64,000 nt of DNA, taken from the NCBI GenBank assembly GCA_015069205.1, contig SVIZ01000008.1, forward strand, positions 53,369 to 117,368. The letters run 5' to 3'. The position numbers and the translations under genes are program-made. A model generated the notes under the pieces. The model worked only from the letters and a program-made list of their open reading frames with translations, was not told the origin of the DNA and searched no databases. This DNA is from Oscillospiraceae bacterium (lineage in GTDB: Bacteria > Bacillota > Clostridia > Saccharofermentanales > Saccharofermentanaceae). Shown piece by piece: positions 14,531 through 23,350 of the stretch (its first letter is position 1; each line of letters starts with the position of its first letter).

Positions 14531-15340
14531 ATGACTACTTACTGGCCGGATTACTGTCAGGATTTCAAGTGCAAAGCCGGTGACTGCGTTCATACCTGCT
14601 GCGCGGGCTGGGTAATCGGCATCGACAAGGATTCTCTTGCAAGGTTTAAGGCTGATCCCGATGTTACGTGCAAGATCAAGGATGGCTGTTTTGTGCTCGA
14701 AGAAGACGGCAGGTGCCCGTTTTTGAGGGATGACAACCTCTGCGAGATGATCATCCGTCATGGCGAAAACTACCTCTGCGACATCTGTAAAGAACACCCG
14801 AGATTTTATAATGAGTTCGACGACCACACGGAAGCCGGTATCGGTCTTGTATGTGAGGAAGCCTGCAGGCTCGTCCTGAATCACGATGGCGCGTTTGAGC
14901 TTATCGGTGACGACGGCTCGAAAATGGAACTTCCGGGTTATGTGAAGAATATTTACGATTGCGACAAGCCGATAAACGAACGCCTAAAAGACATTAGCAG
15001 CGGCAGAAGGGCTGAATCAAAGCTCAGGGCTGAGATCTTCGACGGAATGGAAGTCATGGATCCCAAGTGGAGCACGCTTTTAAGTAAGATAATCGAAGAG
15101 CCGGTCGATAAGGCTGAAGAAGATAAGGCCATCTCAAAGAATGAGAAAGAGTTCACGAACTTTGCTGCCTATCTCCTTTACCGCTATAAGGGAGCAGGAA
15201 GATTTGCCGCAGAGGCATGCTGGCTCTTAGCTGATCTTCTGACCAAGGGGTGCGGGATCGAAGATGTCGCCAGAGTTTTCTCTTGTGAGGTCGAGTATTC
15301 CGACATTAACATCGATGAGGCGCTTGAGACGTTTGGTTAA
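14531..15340 (+). CDS. FliB-like lysine N-methylase
   Basis: 269 residues from the second ATG, which sits at better distance from the GGGGAG ribosome site than the one two codons earlier. The Cys-rich N terminus (FKCKAGDCVHTCCAGW, then CPFL, LCEMI, CDICKEHPRF) is the signature of the flagellin lysine-N-methylase FliB/YkgJ group and suggests a metal or Fe-S site. FliB proteins methylate surface lysines of flagellin, but no flagellar gene is present in this window. Related stand-alone copies are common in non-flagellated Clostridia, so the target is unknown; surface pilins are one possibility. The gene stands alone between GH43 and a cupin gene. Confidence 0.8.
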   Translation: MTTYWPDYCQDFKCKAGDCVHTCCAGWVIGIDKDSLARFKADPDVTCKIKDGCFVLEEDGRCPFLRDDNLCEMIIRHGENYLCDICKEHPRFYNEFDDHTEAGIGLVCEEACRLVLNHDGAFELIGDDGSKMELPGYVKNIYDCDKPINERLKDISSGRRAESKLRAEIFDGMEVMDPKWSTLLSKIIEEPVDKAEEDKAISKNEKEFTNFAAYLLYRYKGAGRFAAEACWLLADLLTKGCGIEDVARVFSCEVEYSDINIDEALETFG

Positions 15341-15376
15341 GAGTAAATAAGCGGCAATAATACAGAAAAACATAAA

Positions 15377-15391
15377 TGTAACAATGTTACA
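15377..15391. promoter_or_regulatory. 15-bp perfect palindrome upstream of the cupin gene
   Basis: TGTAACAATGTTACA lies 34 bases before the cupin start. The same palindrome, with at most a central-base change, occurs at 42511-42525 and inside the terminator at 35274-35288. Confidence 0.6.
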
Positions 15392-15424
15392 AATGCCTGA
15401 AACAAGGGCAATACGGAGGTTTTT

Positions 15425-15754
15425 ATGGTAAACGACTACAATCAGATGGAATGGGCTGCAAATCCGGCTTTCAAGGGCGGCGAGGGCGTCTTTTACAACA
15501 AGATGTTCACTGACGGAGTCAATAAAATGATGCAGGGAAAGCTGCCTTCAGGCTCGTCCATCGGTTACCACAAGCATGAGGGAAACTGCGAGATGATATT
15601 CATCCTGGAAGGCGAGGGTAAGGTTCTTTTCGACGACAAGGAATTTCCAGTAAAGCCCGGCGAAGTGCTCTATTGTCCCGAGGGACACTCACATTCATTG
15701 ATAAACAACGGCACAGAAGACCTCGTTTTCTATGCCGTAGTACCTAAACAGTAA
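15425..15754 (+). CDS. Small cupin protein
   Basis: 109 residues forming a single cupin barrel. Cupin motif 1 is GYHKHEGNCEMIFILEGEG, giving the His, His and Glu metal ligands, and motif 2 is PGEVLYCPEGHSHSLIN with the last His. CGGAGG precedes the ATG. The function of single-domain cupins of this size is diverse (isomerases, dioxygenases, sensors) and cannot be told. It is followed 23 bases later by the His/Gly-rich membrane gene. A TGTAACA palindrome just upstream suggests specific regulation. Confidence 0.88.
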   Translation: MVNDYNQMEWAANPAFKGGEGVFYNKMFTDGVNKMMQGKLPSGSSIGYHKHEGNCEMIFILEGEGKVLFDDKEFPVKPGEVLYCPEGHSHSLINNGTEDLVFYAVVPKQ

Positions 15755-15777
15755 GGAAGAAAGGGAGGATTAGGAAA

Positions 15778-17190
15778 ATGCCACATTCATCAGGAGGCGG
15801 TTCACACGGAGGAGGATCTCACGGAGGTTCGCACGGAAGCAGTGGCCCAAGGATCTCATCACATTATTTTGCTGGATCCAGACGTTACAGAAGACATCAC
15901 ATCTCGACCGGACGTGACGACTATATCTATGCTTCATCGAAGCCGCAGAGAGCAAGTCTTTCTTCAATAGTCTTTCTGGGCGTAATGCTTGCCGTATTCT
16001 TAAGTGCATTCGGATTCGGAGTGCAGTCGCAGATCCCGCATAAGCTCAAGGGCCACTACCTGGATATGCCGGCAATTCATGACGATGTTGATCTTTTCGC
16101 AAACGATGAGAAACTGCAGGATGCGATCGACGAATACTATGAGACCACAGGTATCTGCACGGTCTTCTACACTGTTTACGACGAGATGTGGGAAGATGAC
16201 TATGATGATCTTGAATCTTATGCTTTCGACAAATACGTTAGAAATTTCAGCGACGAGGAACACTGGGTCTTCGTTTATTCGATTCCGGTAAGAGATGCCG
16301 TTACAAGTCCGGATGCCAGACCAGACAGGATCCCGGATTACAAGTGGGAAGCGATTCAGGGCGACAACACGGACCCTATAATCACCGAGTCAATGTTCAA
16401 GCGATTTGCCGATAAGGTTCAGGACAGTCTCGAAAACGGTGACGATCCGGCTGACGCTTTCAGTGATGCATTTGCTTATGCTTCAGATAAAGCAGTGAGC
16501 ATGCTTACTCCGGGCAATTCTTACAGGATCTTCCATTCAATGACGTCATATATTCCTGTACTTTTCGTAGCAGGGATCTTCGTGCCGATGCTTATCATGT
16601 CGATCAAGAAATATAAGCAGGACAAGGATGTCGAGTACGAGGAAGTGCCTTTTGACACGTCGGATAATGTTCAGGGCACAGCACCCGGCGGTATTCCAGT
16701 TGGCGGATTTACTCAGACAAGCGGTGGCTACTCGAGATCGTATAGTCTGACCGACAGTAAGCAGATAAAAGCAGTACAGATCGTTGGTATGGTTGTGATC
16801 ATCCCCTTTATTCTGGTCGGCATAGGGATACTGATCGGTGGTATATCAAGGATTGCGCAAAACCATGTGGAGGGAAGCTTTATGCTTGTCTTCGGTGCAG
16901 CATGGCTGCTTATATCCGGTTTAACGTTGGTCAAGATGATCATCGCCGTAGTCAAGAACGGAAAGACCAAGGATTCCGATCCTCTTACTGCCGAATATCC
17001 TAAAGCGGAATATCCGAAGGCAGAATATCCTGACATGAATCAGAATGTGAATCCGCAGACTGTAAAGCAGCCCTTCGCGCCTTCAAATAATCAGACTGAA
17101 TTCGATCCGCAGTTCTTCAGCAAGTCTCAGAGCAATGTTGAAGACGATGAAGAGGAATACAGGAGAATGAAGAGAAAAGGCTTCGAGTAA
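15778..17190 (+). CDS. His/Gly-rich membrane protein with TPM-like region
   Basis: 470 residues. The first 20 residues are Ser/Gly/His repeats (SGGGSHGGGSHGGSHG), a potential metal-binding tail. One helix lies at about 61-80. Next comes a region of about 150 residues with the alpha/beta look of TPM domains: an extracytoplasmic EYYETTGICTVFYTVYDEMW strand-helix and a HWVFVYSIP strand. A helix at about 258-280 and two more at about 340-365 and 375-395 follow. A cytoplasmic tail contains three tandem AEYPK units and a DDEEEYRRMKRKGFE end. The family was not firmly recognised. The 23-base gap to the cupin gene with AGGGAGGA suggests co-transcription. Confidence 0.7.
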   Translation: MPHSSGGGSHGGGSHGGSHGSSGPRISSHYFAGSRRYRRHHISTGRDDYIYASSKPQRASLSSIVFLGVMLAVFLSAFGFGVQSQIPHKLKGHYLDMPAIHDDVDLFANDEKLQDAIDEYYETTGICTVFYTVYDEMWEDDYDDLESYAFDKYVRNFSDEEHWVFVYSIPVRDAVTSPDARPDRIPDYKWEAIQGDNTDPIITESMFKRFADKVQDSLENGDDPADAFSDAFAYASDKAVSMLTPGNSYRIFHSMTSYIPVLFVAGIFVPMLIMSIKKYKQDKDVEYEEVPFDTSDNVQGTAPGGIPVGGFTQTSGGYSRSYSLTDSKQIKAVQIVGMVVIIPFILVGIGILIGGISRIAQNHVEGSFMLVFGAAWLLISGLTLVKMIIAVVKNGKTKDSDPLTAEYPKAEYPKAEYPDMNQNVNPQTVKQPFAPSNNQTEFDPQFFSKSQSNVEDDEEEYRRMKRKGFE

Positions 17191-17213
17191 GCTGTTCGTT
17201 GAACCGGCGATCA

Positions 17214-17242
17214 GGGCTGTCTCTGTTTGCAGACAGCCTTTT
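17214..17242 (+). terminator. Terminator after the His/Gly-rich gene
   Basis: GGCTGTCT-CTGTTTGC-AGACAGCC with TTTT. The arm sequence is close to the terminators at 294-323 and 21511-21539. Confidence 0.85.
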
Positions 17243-17425
17243 GTGTGGCGGCGAATCTTTTGAATTACGGCCGATACGACACTCATTATTCCGCGCTTTC
17301 CCGATTCTTTTTCTATTTCTGCTAAAACTGGAAAAGAATTAGATAAAAATGCCCGTTTTTTCCTAATCCGTTTCCTGAATTTGCATTTTTAGGAAAAATA
17401 CTTGGAAAACCCAAAAGCAAATCTC

Positions 17426-17471
17426 ACAAAAAATACCGCCCCTAACAACTAGTAAGCTTTTGGGACGGTAT
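17426..17471 (-). terminator. Terminator of the thermonuclease gene
   Basis: On the minus strand ATACCGTCCC pairs with GGGGCGGTAT across a 19-base loop and is followed by TTTTTT. Confidence 0.85.
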
Positions 17472-17491
17472 GCGATAAAACCAATAATCAG

Positions 17492-18169
17492 TTAACCTTC
17501 ATACTGCCTGAATACATCTGCATATCTCAGGTTCGGTTTGATGTACACGGGCTCTGCGTAGTCGGTCGCGAGCAGGATCTCGTTGACCATGACGTATGTG
17601 CCGTCGATGTCTATCCATACATAAGCGAGTGTTCTCTCGTACTGGTCAAACTGTGCTTCGTCGTATTCGAGATAGACCACGTCGACATCGGCCATAAGTT
17701 CTTTCATGAATTGAGAAGCCTGGCGTCCTTCCTCGGTATTCTTGCTCTCGTCTTCGTGAACAGATTCGGGAGCATTTATGCCGGTGAGACGGACTCTCAG
17801 ACGGTTGCCGTCAGGATCGTGCACGATTATCGTGTCGCCGTCGACAACGCGTTCAAGGTCGCATTCGATCAGGGAAGATGTGTCAATCTGGATCGTGACA
17901 CCGTATGGCAGTTCACCGTCTTCAGCAGATGATCCGGACTGGACGGAAACCTCATTATTAACAGGATCTTCCTGAACGATAGCATCGGGAACGGCTGTCA
18001 CCTGGTAGTCTGTATCAATGGGATCGGTCAGGATGCAGCCTGTCAGGGATATGGCCGTCAGCGTTAAGCCGAGTGCCATGGTGGGTATTGATCGCCCGGA
18101 AAGGCCGGAAACAAGGCTTTTCGATGAGGGCGAATCATTATAATTGTCGGGCTTTATTACATTTTTCAT
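17492..18169 (-). CDS. Secreted thermonuclease-like lipoprotein
   Basis: 225 residues. A 35-residue polar start precedes a hydrophobic segment and a lipobox (SLTGC), so the product is likely a lipoprotein. An internal Met at residue 31 (MALGLTL) would give a more compact signal peptide and is an alternative start. The SNase domain (about 88-225) keeps the staphylococcal nuclease core: VVDGDTIIVHD, the catalytic Arg in RVRLTGINAPES with its Glu, and the second Arg in YERTLAYVW. The enzyme should cut extracellular DNA or RNA in a Ca-dependent way. It stands alone and is divergent from carB. Confidence 0.85.
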   Translation of the reverse strand: MKNVIKPDNYNDSPSSKSLVSGLSGRSIPTMALGLTLTAISLTGCILTDPIDTDYQVTAVPDAIVQEDPVNNEVSVQSGSSAEDGELPYGVTIQIDTSSLIECDLERVVDGDTIIVHDPDGNRLRVRLTGINAPESVHEDESKNTEEGRQASQFMKELMADVDVVYLEYDEAQFDQYERTLAYVWIDIDGTYVMVNEILLATDYAEPVYIKPNLRYADVFRQYEG

Positions 18170-18218
18170 GAAAGTATTCTAATCCATAATTTTTGCTGTG
18201 CAAAGTCTAGATAATCTG

Positions 18219-18227
18219 TGATAAAAT
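18219..18227 (+). promoter_or_regulatory. Extended -10 of carB
   Basis: TGATAAAAT, 46 bases before the carB start codon. No consensus -35 and no recognisable riboswitch or PyrR-type leader lie in the short leader. Confidence 0.4.
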
Positions 18228-18273
18228 TCTACGCAGTAAATTTATATAGTCCTAATAAGAAGGGGGCAAGACT

Positions 18274-21200
18274 ATGCCAAAGAGAGAAGATATCAACAAG
18301 ATCCTTATCATCGGTTCAGGTCCTATCATTATCGGCCAGGCTTGCGAGTTCGACTATTCCGGAACTCAGGCGTGCAAAGCCTTAAGGAAACTCGGTTACG
18401 AGATTGTCCTGGTCAACTCCAATCCTGCAACCATCATGACTGACCCTGATGTAGCGGACAGAACATACATCGAACCGCTCAACGTTAAGCGTCTTGAACA
18501 GATCATCGCAAAAGAGCGTCCTGATGCGCTTCTCCCTAACTTAGGCGGACAGTCAGGTCTTAACCTCTGTTCCGAGCTCTCGCAGGCCGGCGTTCTCGAA
18601 AAGTACAACGTCCAGGTAATCGGTGTCCAGGTAGATGCCATCGAGAGAGGCGAAGACAGAATCGAATTCAAGGAGACGATGACATCTCTCGGAATCGAGA
18701 TGCCGAGATCTCACGAAGCATATTCAGTAGAAGAGGCAATCAAGATCGCAGATGATCTGAACTACCCTGTAGTTATCAGACCTGCTTACACAATGGGCGG
18801 TGCCGGCGGCGGCCTCGTTTACAACATTGACGAGCTCAAGACGGTAGTCGAGAGAGGCCTTGCTGCTTCAATGATCCACCAGGTACTTGTTGAAGAGTCC
18901 ATCAGCGGATGGGAAGAACTCGAGCTCGAGGTAGTAAGAGATGCAAAGAACAATGTCATCACAGTCTGCTTCATCGAGAACATCGACCCTATCGGCGTTC
19001 ACACAGGTGACTCTTTCTGCTCAGCTCCTATGCTTACGATCTCTGAAGATGTTCAGAAGAAACTTCAGGAATATTCATACAGCATCGTTAAGGCGATCGA
19101 AGTTATCGGCGGATGTAACTGCCAGTTCGCTCACGATCCCAAGACCGGAAGGATCGTTGTTATCGAGATCAACCCGAGAACATCAAGATCTTCCGCTTTG
19201 GCTTCCAAGGCAACAGGTTTCCCGATCGCACTCGTTTCCGCAATGCTCGCATGCGGCCTCACACTCGATGAGATCCCTTGCGGCAAGTACGGCACACTTG
19301 ATAAGTACTATCCGGACGGCGACTATGTCGTAATCAAGTTCGCTAGATGGGCTTTCGAGAAGTTCCACGGCGCCCAGGACAAGCTCGGCACACAGATGAG
19401 AGCCGTAGGCGAAGTAATGAGCATCGGTAAGACATACAAGGAAGCTTTCCAGAAGGCTATCAGATCTTTGGAGAAGGACAGATACGGCTTAGGCTTTGCA
19501 AAGGACTTCAACAAGCTCACAAAAGAAGAGCTTATGTTAAAACTCACAACACCTTCTTCAGAGCGTCAGTTCATCATGTATGAGGCACTCCGTAAGGGTG
19601 CAACAGTAGATGAGCTTTACGAGCTCACAAAGATCAAGCACTGGTTCATCGAGCAGATGAAAGAGCTCGTTGAAGAAGAGGAAGAGCTCCTTAAGAATGC
19701 AGGCCGCATCCCGGATGAGCCCGTTCTCCGTCAGGCTAAGCTCGACGGCTTCTCCGATAAGTATCTTTCACAGCTCCTCAACGTATCCGAAGATCTTATC
19801 CGCCGCGCACGTTATGAGTACGGCATCAAGGAAGGTTGGGAAGGCGTTCACGTATCCGGAACACAGGATGCTGCTTATTATTATTCTTCCTATCATATTG
19901 AGGACAAGTCACCCGTATCTTCCAACAAGAAGATCATGATCCTGGGCGGCGGTCCTAACAGAATCGGTCAGGGTATTGAGTTCGACTATTGCTGTGTTCA
20001 CGCTGCACTCGCGCTCAAGAAGCTCGGCTTCGAGTCCATCATCGTAAACTGCAACCCTGAGACAGTATCAACAGACTACGACACATCAGATAAGCTCTAT
20101 TTCGAGCCTCTTACTTTGGAAGATGTTCTTGCTATCCACGAGAAGGAGAAGCCTCTTGGCGTTATCGCCCAGTTCGGCGGCCAGACACCTCTGAACCTCG
20201 CAGCTTCCCTCAAGGCAAACGGCGTAAACATCCTCGGTACAACACCTGAGACTATCGACCTTGCAGAAGACAGAGATCACTTCCGTGCCATGATGAACCG
20301 TCTGGGCATCCCGATGCCTGAGGCAGGCATGGCAGTCAATGCTGATGAGGCTATCGCTATCGCAAACAAGATCGGCTACCCTGTAATGGTACGTCCTTCT
20401 TACGTTCTCGGCGGAAGAGGAATGGAAGTCGTTCACGACGACGAGATGATGAGAGTCTACATGAATGCCGCAGTCGGCGTTACACCTGACAGACCTATCC
20501 TCATCGACCGTTTCCTCCACCACGCAACAGAGTGCGAGGCAGACGCTATCTCCGATGGTACAAACTGCTACGTTCCTGCAGTCATGGAGCACATCGAGCT
20601 TGCCGGAATCCACTCAGGTGACTCCGCTTGCATCCTGCCTTCGAAGAATCTTTCACCCGAGATCGTTGAGACGATCAAGGAGTACACAAGAAAGATCGCA
20701 GTCGAGATGCGCGTAGTAGGTCTCATGAATATGCAGTATGCGATCGAGGACGGTGTTGTCTTCGTTCTCGAGGCTAACCCCCGTGCATCCAGAACAGTTC
20801 CGCTCGTATCCAAAGTTACCGGAACAAACATGGTCAAGATCGCAACAGATATCATGACAAGCCACCTCACAGGCAGACCGTCACCGGTACCTGAACTCCA
20901 CGACAAGGTAATCCCTCACTACGGAGTTAAGGAGGCAGTCTTCCCGTTCAACATGTTCCAGGAAGTTGACCCTGTCCTCGGACCTGAGATGAGATCCACA
21001 GGTGAGGTATTGGGTCTTGCAAGCCACTTTGGCGAAGCATGCTTCAAGGCTCAGGAAGCAACAAAGACAGAGCTTCCTTTGGAAGGCAGCGTACTCCTTT
21101 CAGTATCTGATCTCGATAAGGTTGACCTCATTGAAGTTGCCCAGATGTTCGCAGATCTCGGATTCAAGATCTACGCTACAGGCGGAACATTCGACATGAT

Positions 21201-21486
21201 CGACAAGGCCGGCATCAAGGCCGAGAAGGTCAAGAAGCTCTACGAGGGCAGACCTAACATCGGTGACATGATCCTCAACCGTGACGTTGATCTCGTTATC
21301 AACACACCTGCAGGCAAGACATCCGCTCACGATGACTCCTACATCCGTAAGGATGCCATCCGCCAGCATGTTCCTTACATCACGACAATGGCTGCTGCCA
21401 AGGCTTGTGCTGAAGGTATCAAGGCTGCCAAGGAGCGCGTCTTCGAAGTCAAGGCACTTCAGGATTATCACGCTGACATCAAGTGA
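18274..21486 (+). CDS. carB: Carbamoyl-phosphate synthase large subunit
   Basis: 1,070 residues, full length. Two homologous ATP-grasp halves are visible: the first opens with ILIIGSGPIIIGQACEFDYSG, and the second at about residue 550 with IMILGGGPNRIGQGIEFDYC. Both carry the GGQTPLN-type or GGQSGLN-type loops. The final 130 residues are the MGS-like allosteric domain (KIYATGGTFDMIDKAGI). It makes carbamoyl phosphate for pyrimidine and arginine synthesis from bicarbonate, ATP and ammonia that the small subunit supplies. No carA is next to it: upstream is a divergent nuclease, downstream a terminator. AGAAGGGGG is the ribosome site. Confidence 0.98.
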   Translation: MPKREDINKILIIGSGPIIIGQACEFDYSGTQACKALRKLGYEIVLVNSNPATIMTDPDVADRTYIEPLNVKRLEQIIAKERPDALLPNLGGQSGLNLCSELSQAGVLEKYNVQVIGVQVDAIERGEDRIEFKETMTSLGIEMPRSHEAYSVEEAIKIADDLNYPVVIRPAYTMGGAGGGLVYNIDELKTVVERGLAASMIHQVLVEESISGWEELELEVVRDAKNNVITVCFIENIDPIGVHTGDSFCSAPMLTISEDVQKKLQEYSYSIVKAIEVIGGCNCQFAHDPKTGRIVVIEINPRTSRSSALASKATGFPIALVSAMLACGLTLDEIPCGKYGTLDKYYPDGDYVVIKFARWAFEKFHGAQDKLGTQMRAVGEVMSIGKTYKEAFQKAIRSLEKDRYGLGFAKDFNKLTKEELMLKLTTPSSERQFIMYEALRKGATVDELYELTKIKHWFIEQMKELVEEEEELLKNAGRIPDEPVLRQAKLDGFSDKYLSQLLNVSEDLIRRARYEYGIKEGWEGVHVSGTQDAAYYYSSYHIEDKSPVSSNKKIMILGGGPNRIGQGIEFDYCCVHAALALKKLGFESIIVNCNPETVSTDYDTSDKLYFEPLTLEDVLAIHEKEKPLGVIAQFGGQTPLNLAASLKANGVNILGTTPETIDLAEDRDHFRAMMNRLGIPMPEAGMAVNADEAIAIANKIGYPVMVRPSYVLGGRGMEVVHDDEMMRVYMNAAVGVTPDRPILIDRFLHHATECEADAISDGTNCYVPAVMEHIELAGIHSGDSACILPSKNLSPEIVETIKEYTRKIAVEMRVVGLMNMQYAIEDGVVFVLEANPRASRTVPLVSKVTGTNMVKIATDIMTSHLTGRPSPVPELHDKVIPHYGVKEAVFPFNMFQEVDPVLGPEMRSTGEVLGLASHFGEACFKAQEATKTELPLEGSVLLSVSDLDKVDLIEVAQMFADLGFKIYATGGTFDMIDKAGIKAEKVKKLYEGRPNIGDMILNRDVDLVINTPAGKTSAHDDSYIRKDAIRQHVPYITTMAAAKACAEGIKAAKERVFEVKALQDYHADIK

Positions 21487-21510
21487 TAAGCTGCTTAAAC
21501 TGTTAAACCC

Positions 21511-21539
21511 AAGGGCTGTCTCAGTGAGGCAGCCCTTTT
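21511..21539 (+). terminator. carB terminator
   Basis: AAGGGCTGTCTC-AGT-GAGGCAGCCCTT stem with TTTT overlapping its end. Confidence 0.88.
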
Positions 21540-21634
21540 AAATGTGATTAGGCATTATAAAATTAATATGACCGGGACAGGAAAATGCCCCGATTGCCAC
21601 AGCTTTCACTAGATAAATCTTGCTATCGCACAAA

Positions 21635-21769
21635 GCAAGAATTGTATAGCAATTTTCGTAAAAAACGGGCTTTTCGAGAGCGTGCGAAAAGATAGACGTG
21701 TTGCAAATATTGAAAAAGTATTTTCAAAAGTTAGCAAAATCAGATTAATGGGCAAATCGCAAGAAGTGT
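21635..21769 (+). promoter_or_regulatory. Putative AraC half-sites upstream of xylB
   Basis: GCAAGAATTGT (21635) and GCAAGAAGTGT (21759), both in the orientation of the operon. The second is about 34 bases upstream of a possible -10 at 21803. Confidence 0.55.
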
Positions 21770-21886
21770 CAAATTTGTTGATTTGGCATAACTTTTTTTG
21801 AATAATATTTGCATTTTGGTAAATGCCTTTTGTCTTTTAATCATTTAGTATGGTTGATGTACTATTACGCGAATCGGGAGGTTCAT

Positions 21887-23350
21887 ATGTATTTTATTGG
21901 TATTGATCTCGGTACATCAGCAGTCAAGTTGCTCCTGATGCAGAGCGGCGGAAAGATCATCAGAACAGTTTCTGAGTCTTACCCCGTAAATTTCCCTCAG
22001 ACAGGTTGGTCTGAGCAGAATCCGGAAGATTGGTTTGACGGCACGATCAAGGGACTTTCAAAGCTTCTTGAAGGCATTGACGGCAATGAGGTTGCAGGTA
22101 TCAGCTTCGGCGGTCAGATGCACGGTCTCACACTCCTCGACAGTGAAGGTAAGGTTATAAGACCTGCTATTCTCTGGAACGACGGAAGATCACAGGTTGA
22201 GACAGATTACCTCAATAATGAGATCGGTAAGGCTAATCTTTCCAAGTACACAGGCAATATTGCTTTCGCAGGCTTCACAGCTCCGAAGGTTATGTGGGTA
22301 CATAAGAACGAGCCCGAGAATTTCGCTAAGATTGCTAAGATCCTTCTTCCTAAGGATTATCTCGCATACAGACTTTCAGGCGTTTTCGCTACAGACGTAT
22401 CTGACGCTTCAGGTACGCTCTATTTCGACTGCAAGAACAGAAAGTGGTCTGATGAGATGCTCAAGATCCTTGACATGAAGGTTGAGTGGCTCCCTGAAGT
22501 TTTCGAGAGCTATGAGGCAATCGGCAAGATCCTTCCTGAGATCGCTGAGAAGACAGGAATCAGCAAGGACTGCGTTATCGCAGCAGGTGCAGGCGACAAT
22601 GCAGCAGCGGCCGTAGGTATGGGAATTATAGGTAACGGCGGATGCAATATCTCTCTTGGTACATCAGGTACTATCTTCATCGCTTCTGATTCTTTCAAGA
22701 ACGATGAGGCTAACTCGCTCCACGCTTTCGATCACGCAGACGGCGGATTCCACCTTATGGGATGCATGCTCTCTGCTGCTTCATGCAACAAGTGGTGGAT
22801 GGAAGAGATCATTGGCACGACTGATTTCGCAAAGGAACAGGAAGGCCTTGAGGCTCTCGGTACTAACAAAGTATTCTTCCTGCCTTATCTCATGGGTGAG
22901 AGATCACCTCTTAACAATCCTGACTGCCGCGCAATGTTCGTAGGCATGTCCATGGATACAACACGTAAGGATATGACACTTGCAGTAATGGAAGGCGTTG
23001 CTTTCGCATTGAGAGATTCTTTCGAGTGCGCTAAGAAGATGGGCCTCGACATCAAGAGCTCTTCTATCTGCGGCGGCGGTGCTAAGTCAAAACTCTGGTG
23101 CACGATCGTATCCAACGTATTGGGAATCGAACTTACACAGACAGAGAACGACGAAGGTCCTGCTATGGGCGGCGCGCTTCTCGCAGCAGTTGCTTGCGGT
23201 GAGTATGCTTCAGTAGCAGATGCTTGCGCAGCTACAGTTTCCAAGCATGTTTCCGTTGTTCCCACACCTGAGCTCGTTGCTAAGTATGACGAGAGATATA
23301 AGGAGTTTTCAAAAATCTATCCCGCTATGAAGGAGGCAGGTTTATGGTAA
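21887..23350 (+). CDS. xylB: Xylulokinase
   Basis: 487 residues from the ATG that follows CGGGAGG; the longer upstream frame lacks a ribosome site. FGGY-kinase features are clear: MYFIGIDLGTSAVKL (phosphate 1 loop), GISFGGQMHGL (the QMHG substrate motif of xylulokinases), ILWNDGRS, and the C-terminal ICGGGAKSKLWCTIVSNVL adenosine motif. It phosphorylates D-xylulose to D-xylulose 5-phosphate. The stop overlaps the start of the DUF4867 gene (ATGGTAA), and an isomerase-like gene and both transketolase subunits follow, so the whole set feeds pentoses into the pentose-phosphate pathway. Confidence 0.95.
   Translation: MYFIGIDLGTSAVKLLLMQSGGKIIRTVSESYPVNFPQTGWSEQNPEDWFDGTIKGLSKLLEGIDGNEVAGISFGGQMHGLTLLDSEGKVIRPAILWNDGRSQVETDYLNNEIGKANLSKYTGNIAFAGFTAPKVMWVHKNEPENFAKIAKILLPKDYLAYRLSGVFATDVSDASGTLYFDCKNRKWSDEMLKILDMKVEWLPEVFESYEAIGKILPEIAEKTGISKDCVIAAGAGDNAAAAVGMGIIGNGGCNISLGTSGTIFIASDSFKNDEANSLHAFDHADGGFHLMGCMLSAASCNKWWMEEIIGTTDFAKEQEGLEALGTNKVFFLPYLMGERSPLNNPDCRAMFVGMSMDTTRKDMTLAVMEGVAFALRDSFECAKKMGLDIKSSSICGGGAKSKLWCTIVSNVLGIELTQTENDEGPAMGGALLAAVACGEYASVADACAATVSKHVSVVPTPELVAKYDERYKEFSKIYPAMKEAGLW

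Larger units (their letters stand above)
17191..17491. other. Convergent intergenic region
   Basis: A 301-base gap between convergent genes. It contains one terminator for each side and, between them, an inverted repeat at 17356-17399 (TTTTTCCTAA and TTAGGAAAAA arms, about 22-base loop). No gene is visible. Confidence 0.6.
21487..21886. other. carB-xylB intergenic region
   Basis: A 400-base gap. After the carB terminator it is AT-rich and holds two copies of the GCAARAWNTGT motif (21635-21645, 21759-21769) and weaker look-alikes near 21703 and 21734. A TAATAT -10-like element lies at 21803-21808. No gene is visible. Confidence 0.6.

Noticed and set aside
17356..17399. Third terminator in the 17191-17491 gap
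   Set aside because: The arms are long A/T-runs with little GC and each flanking gene already has its own terminator.
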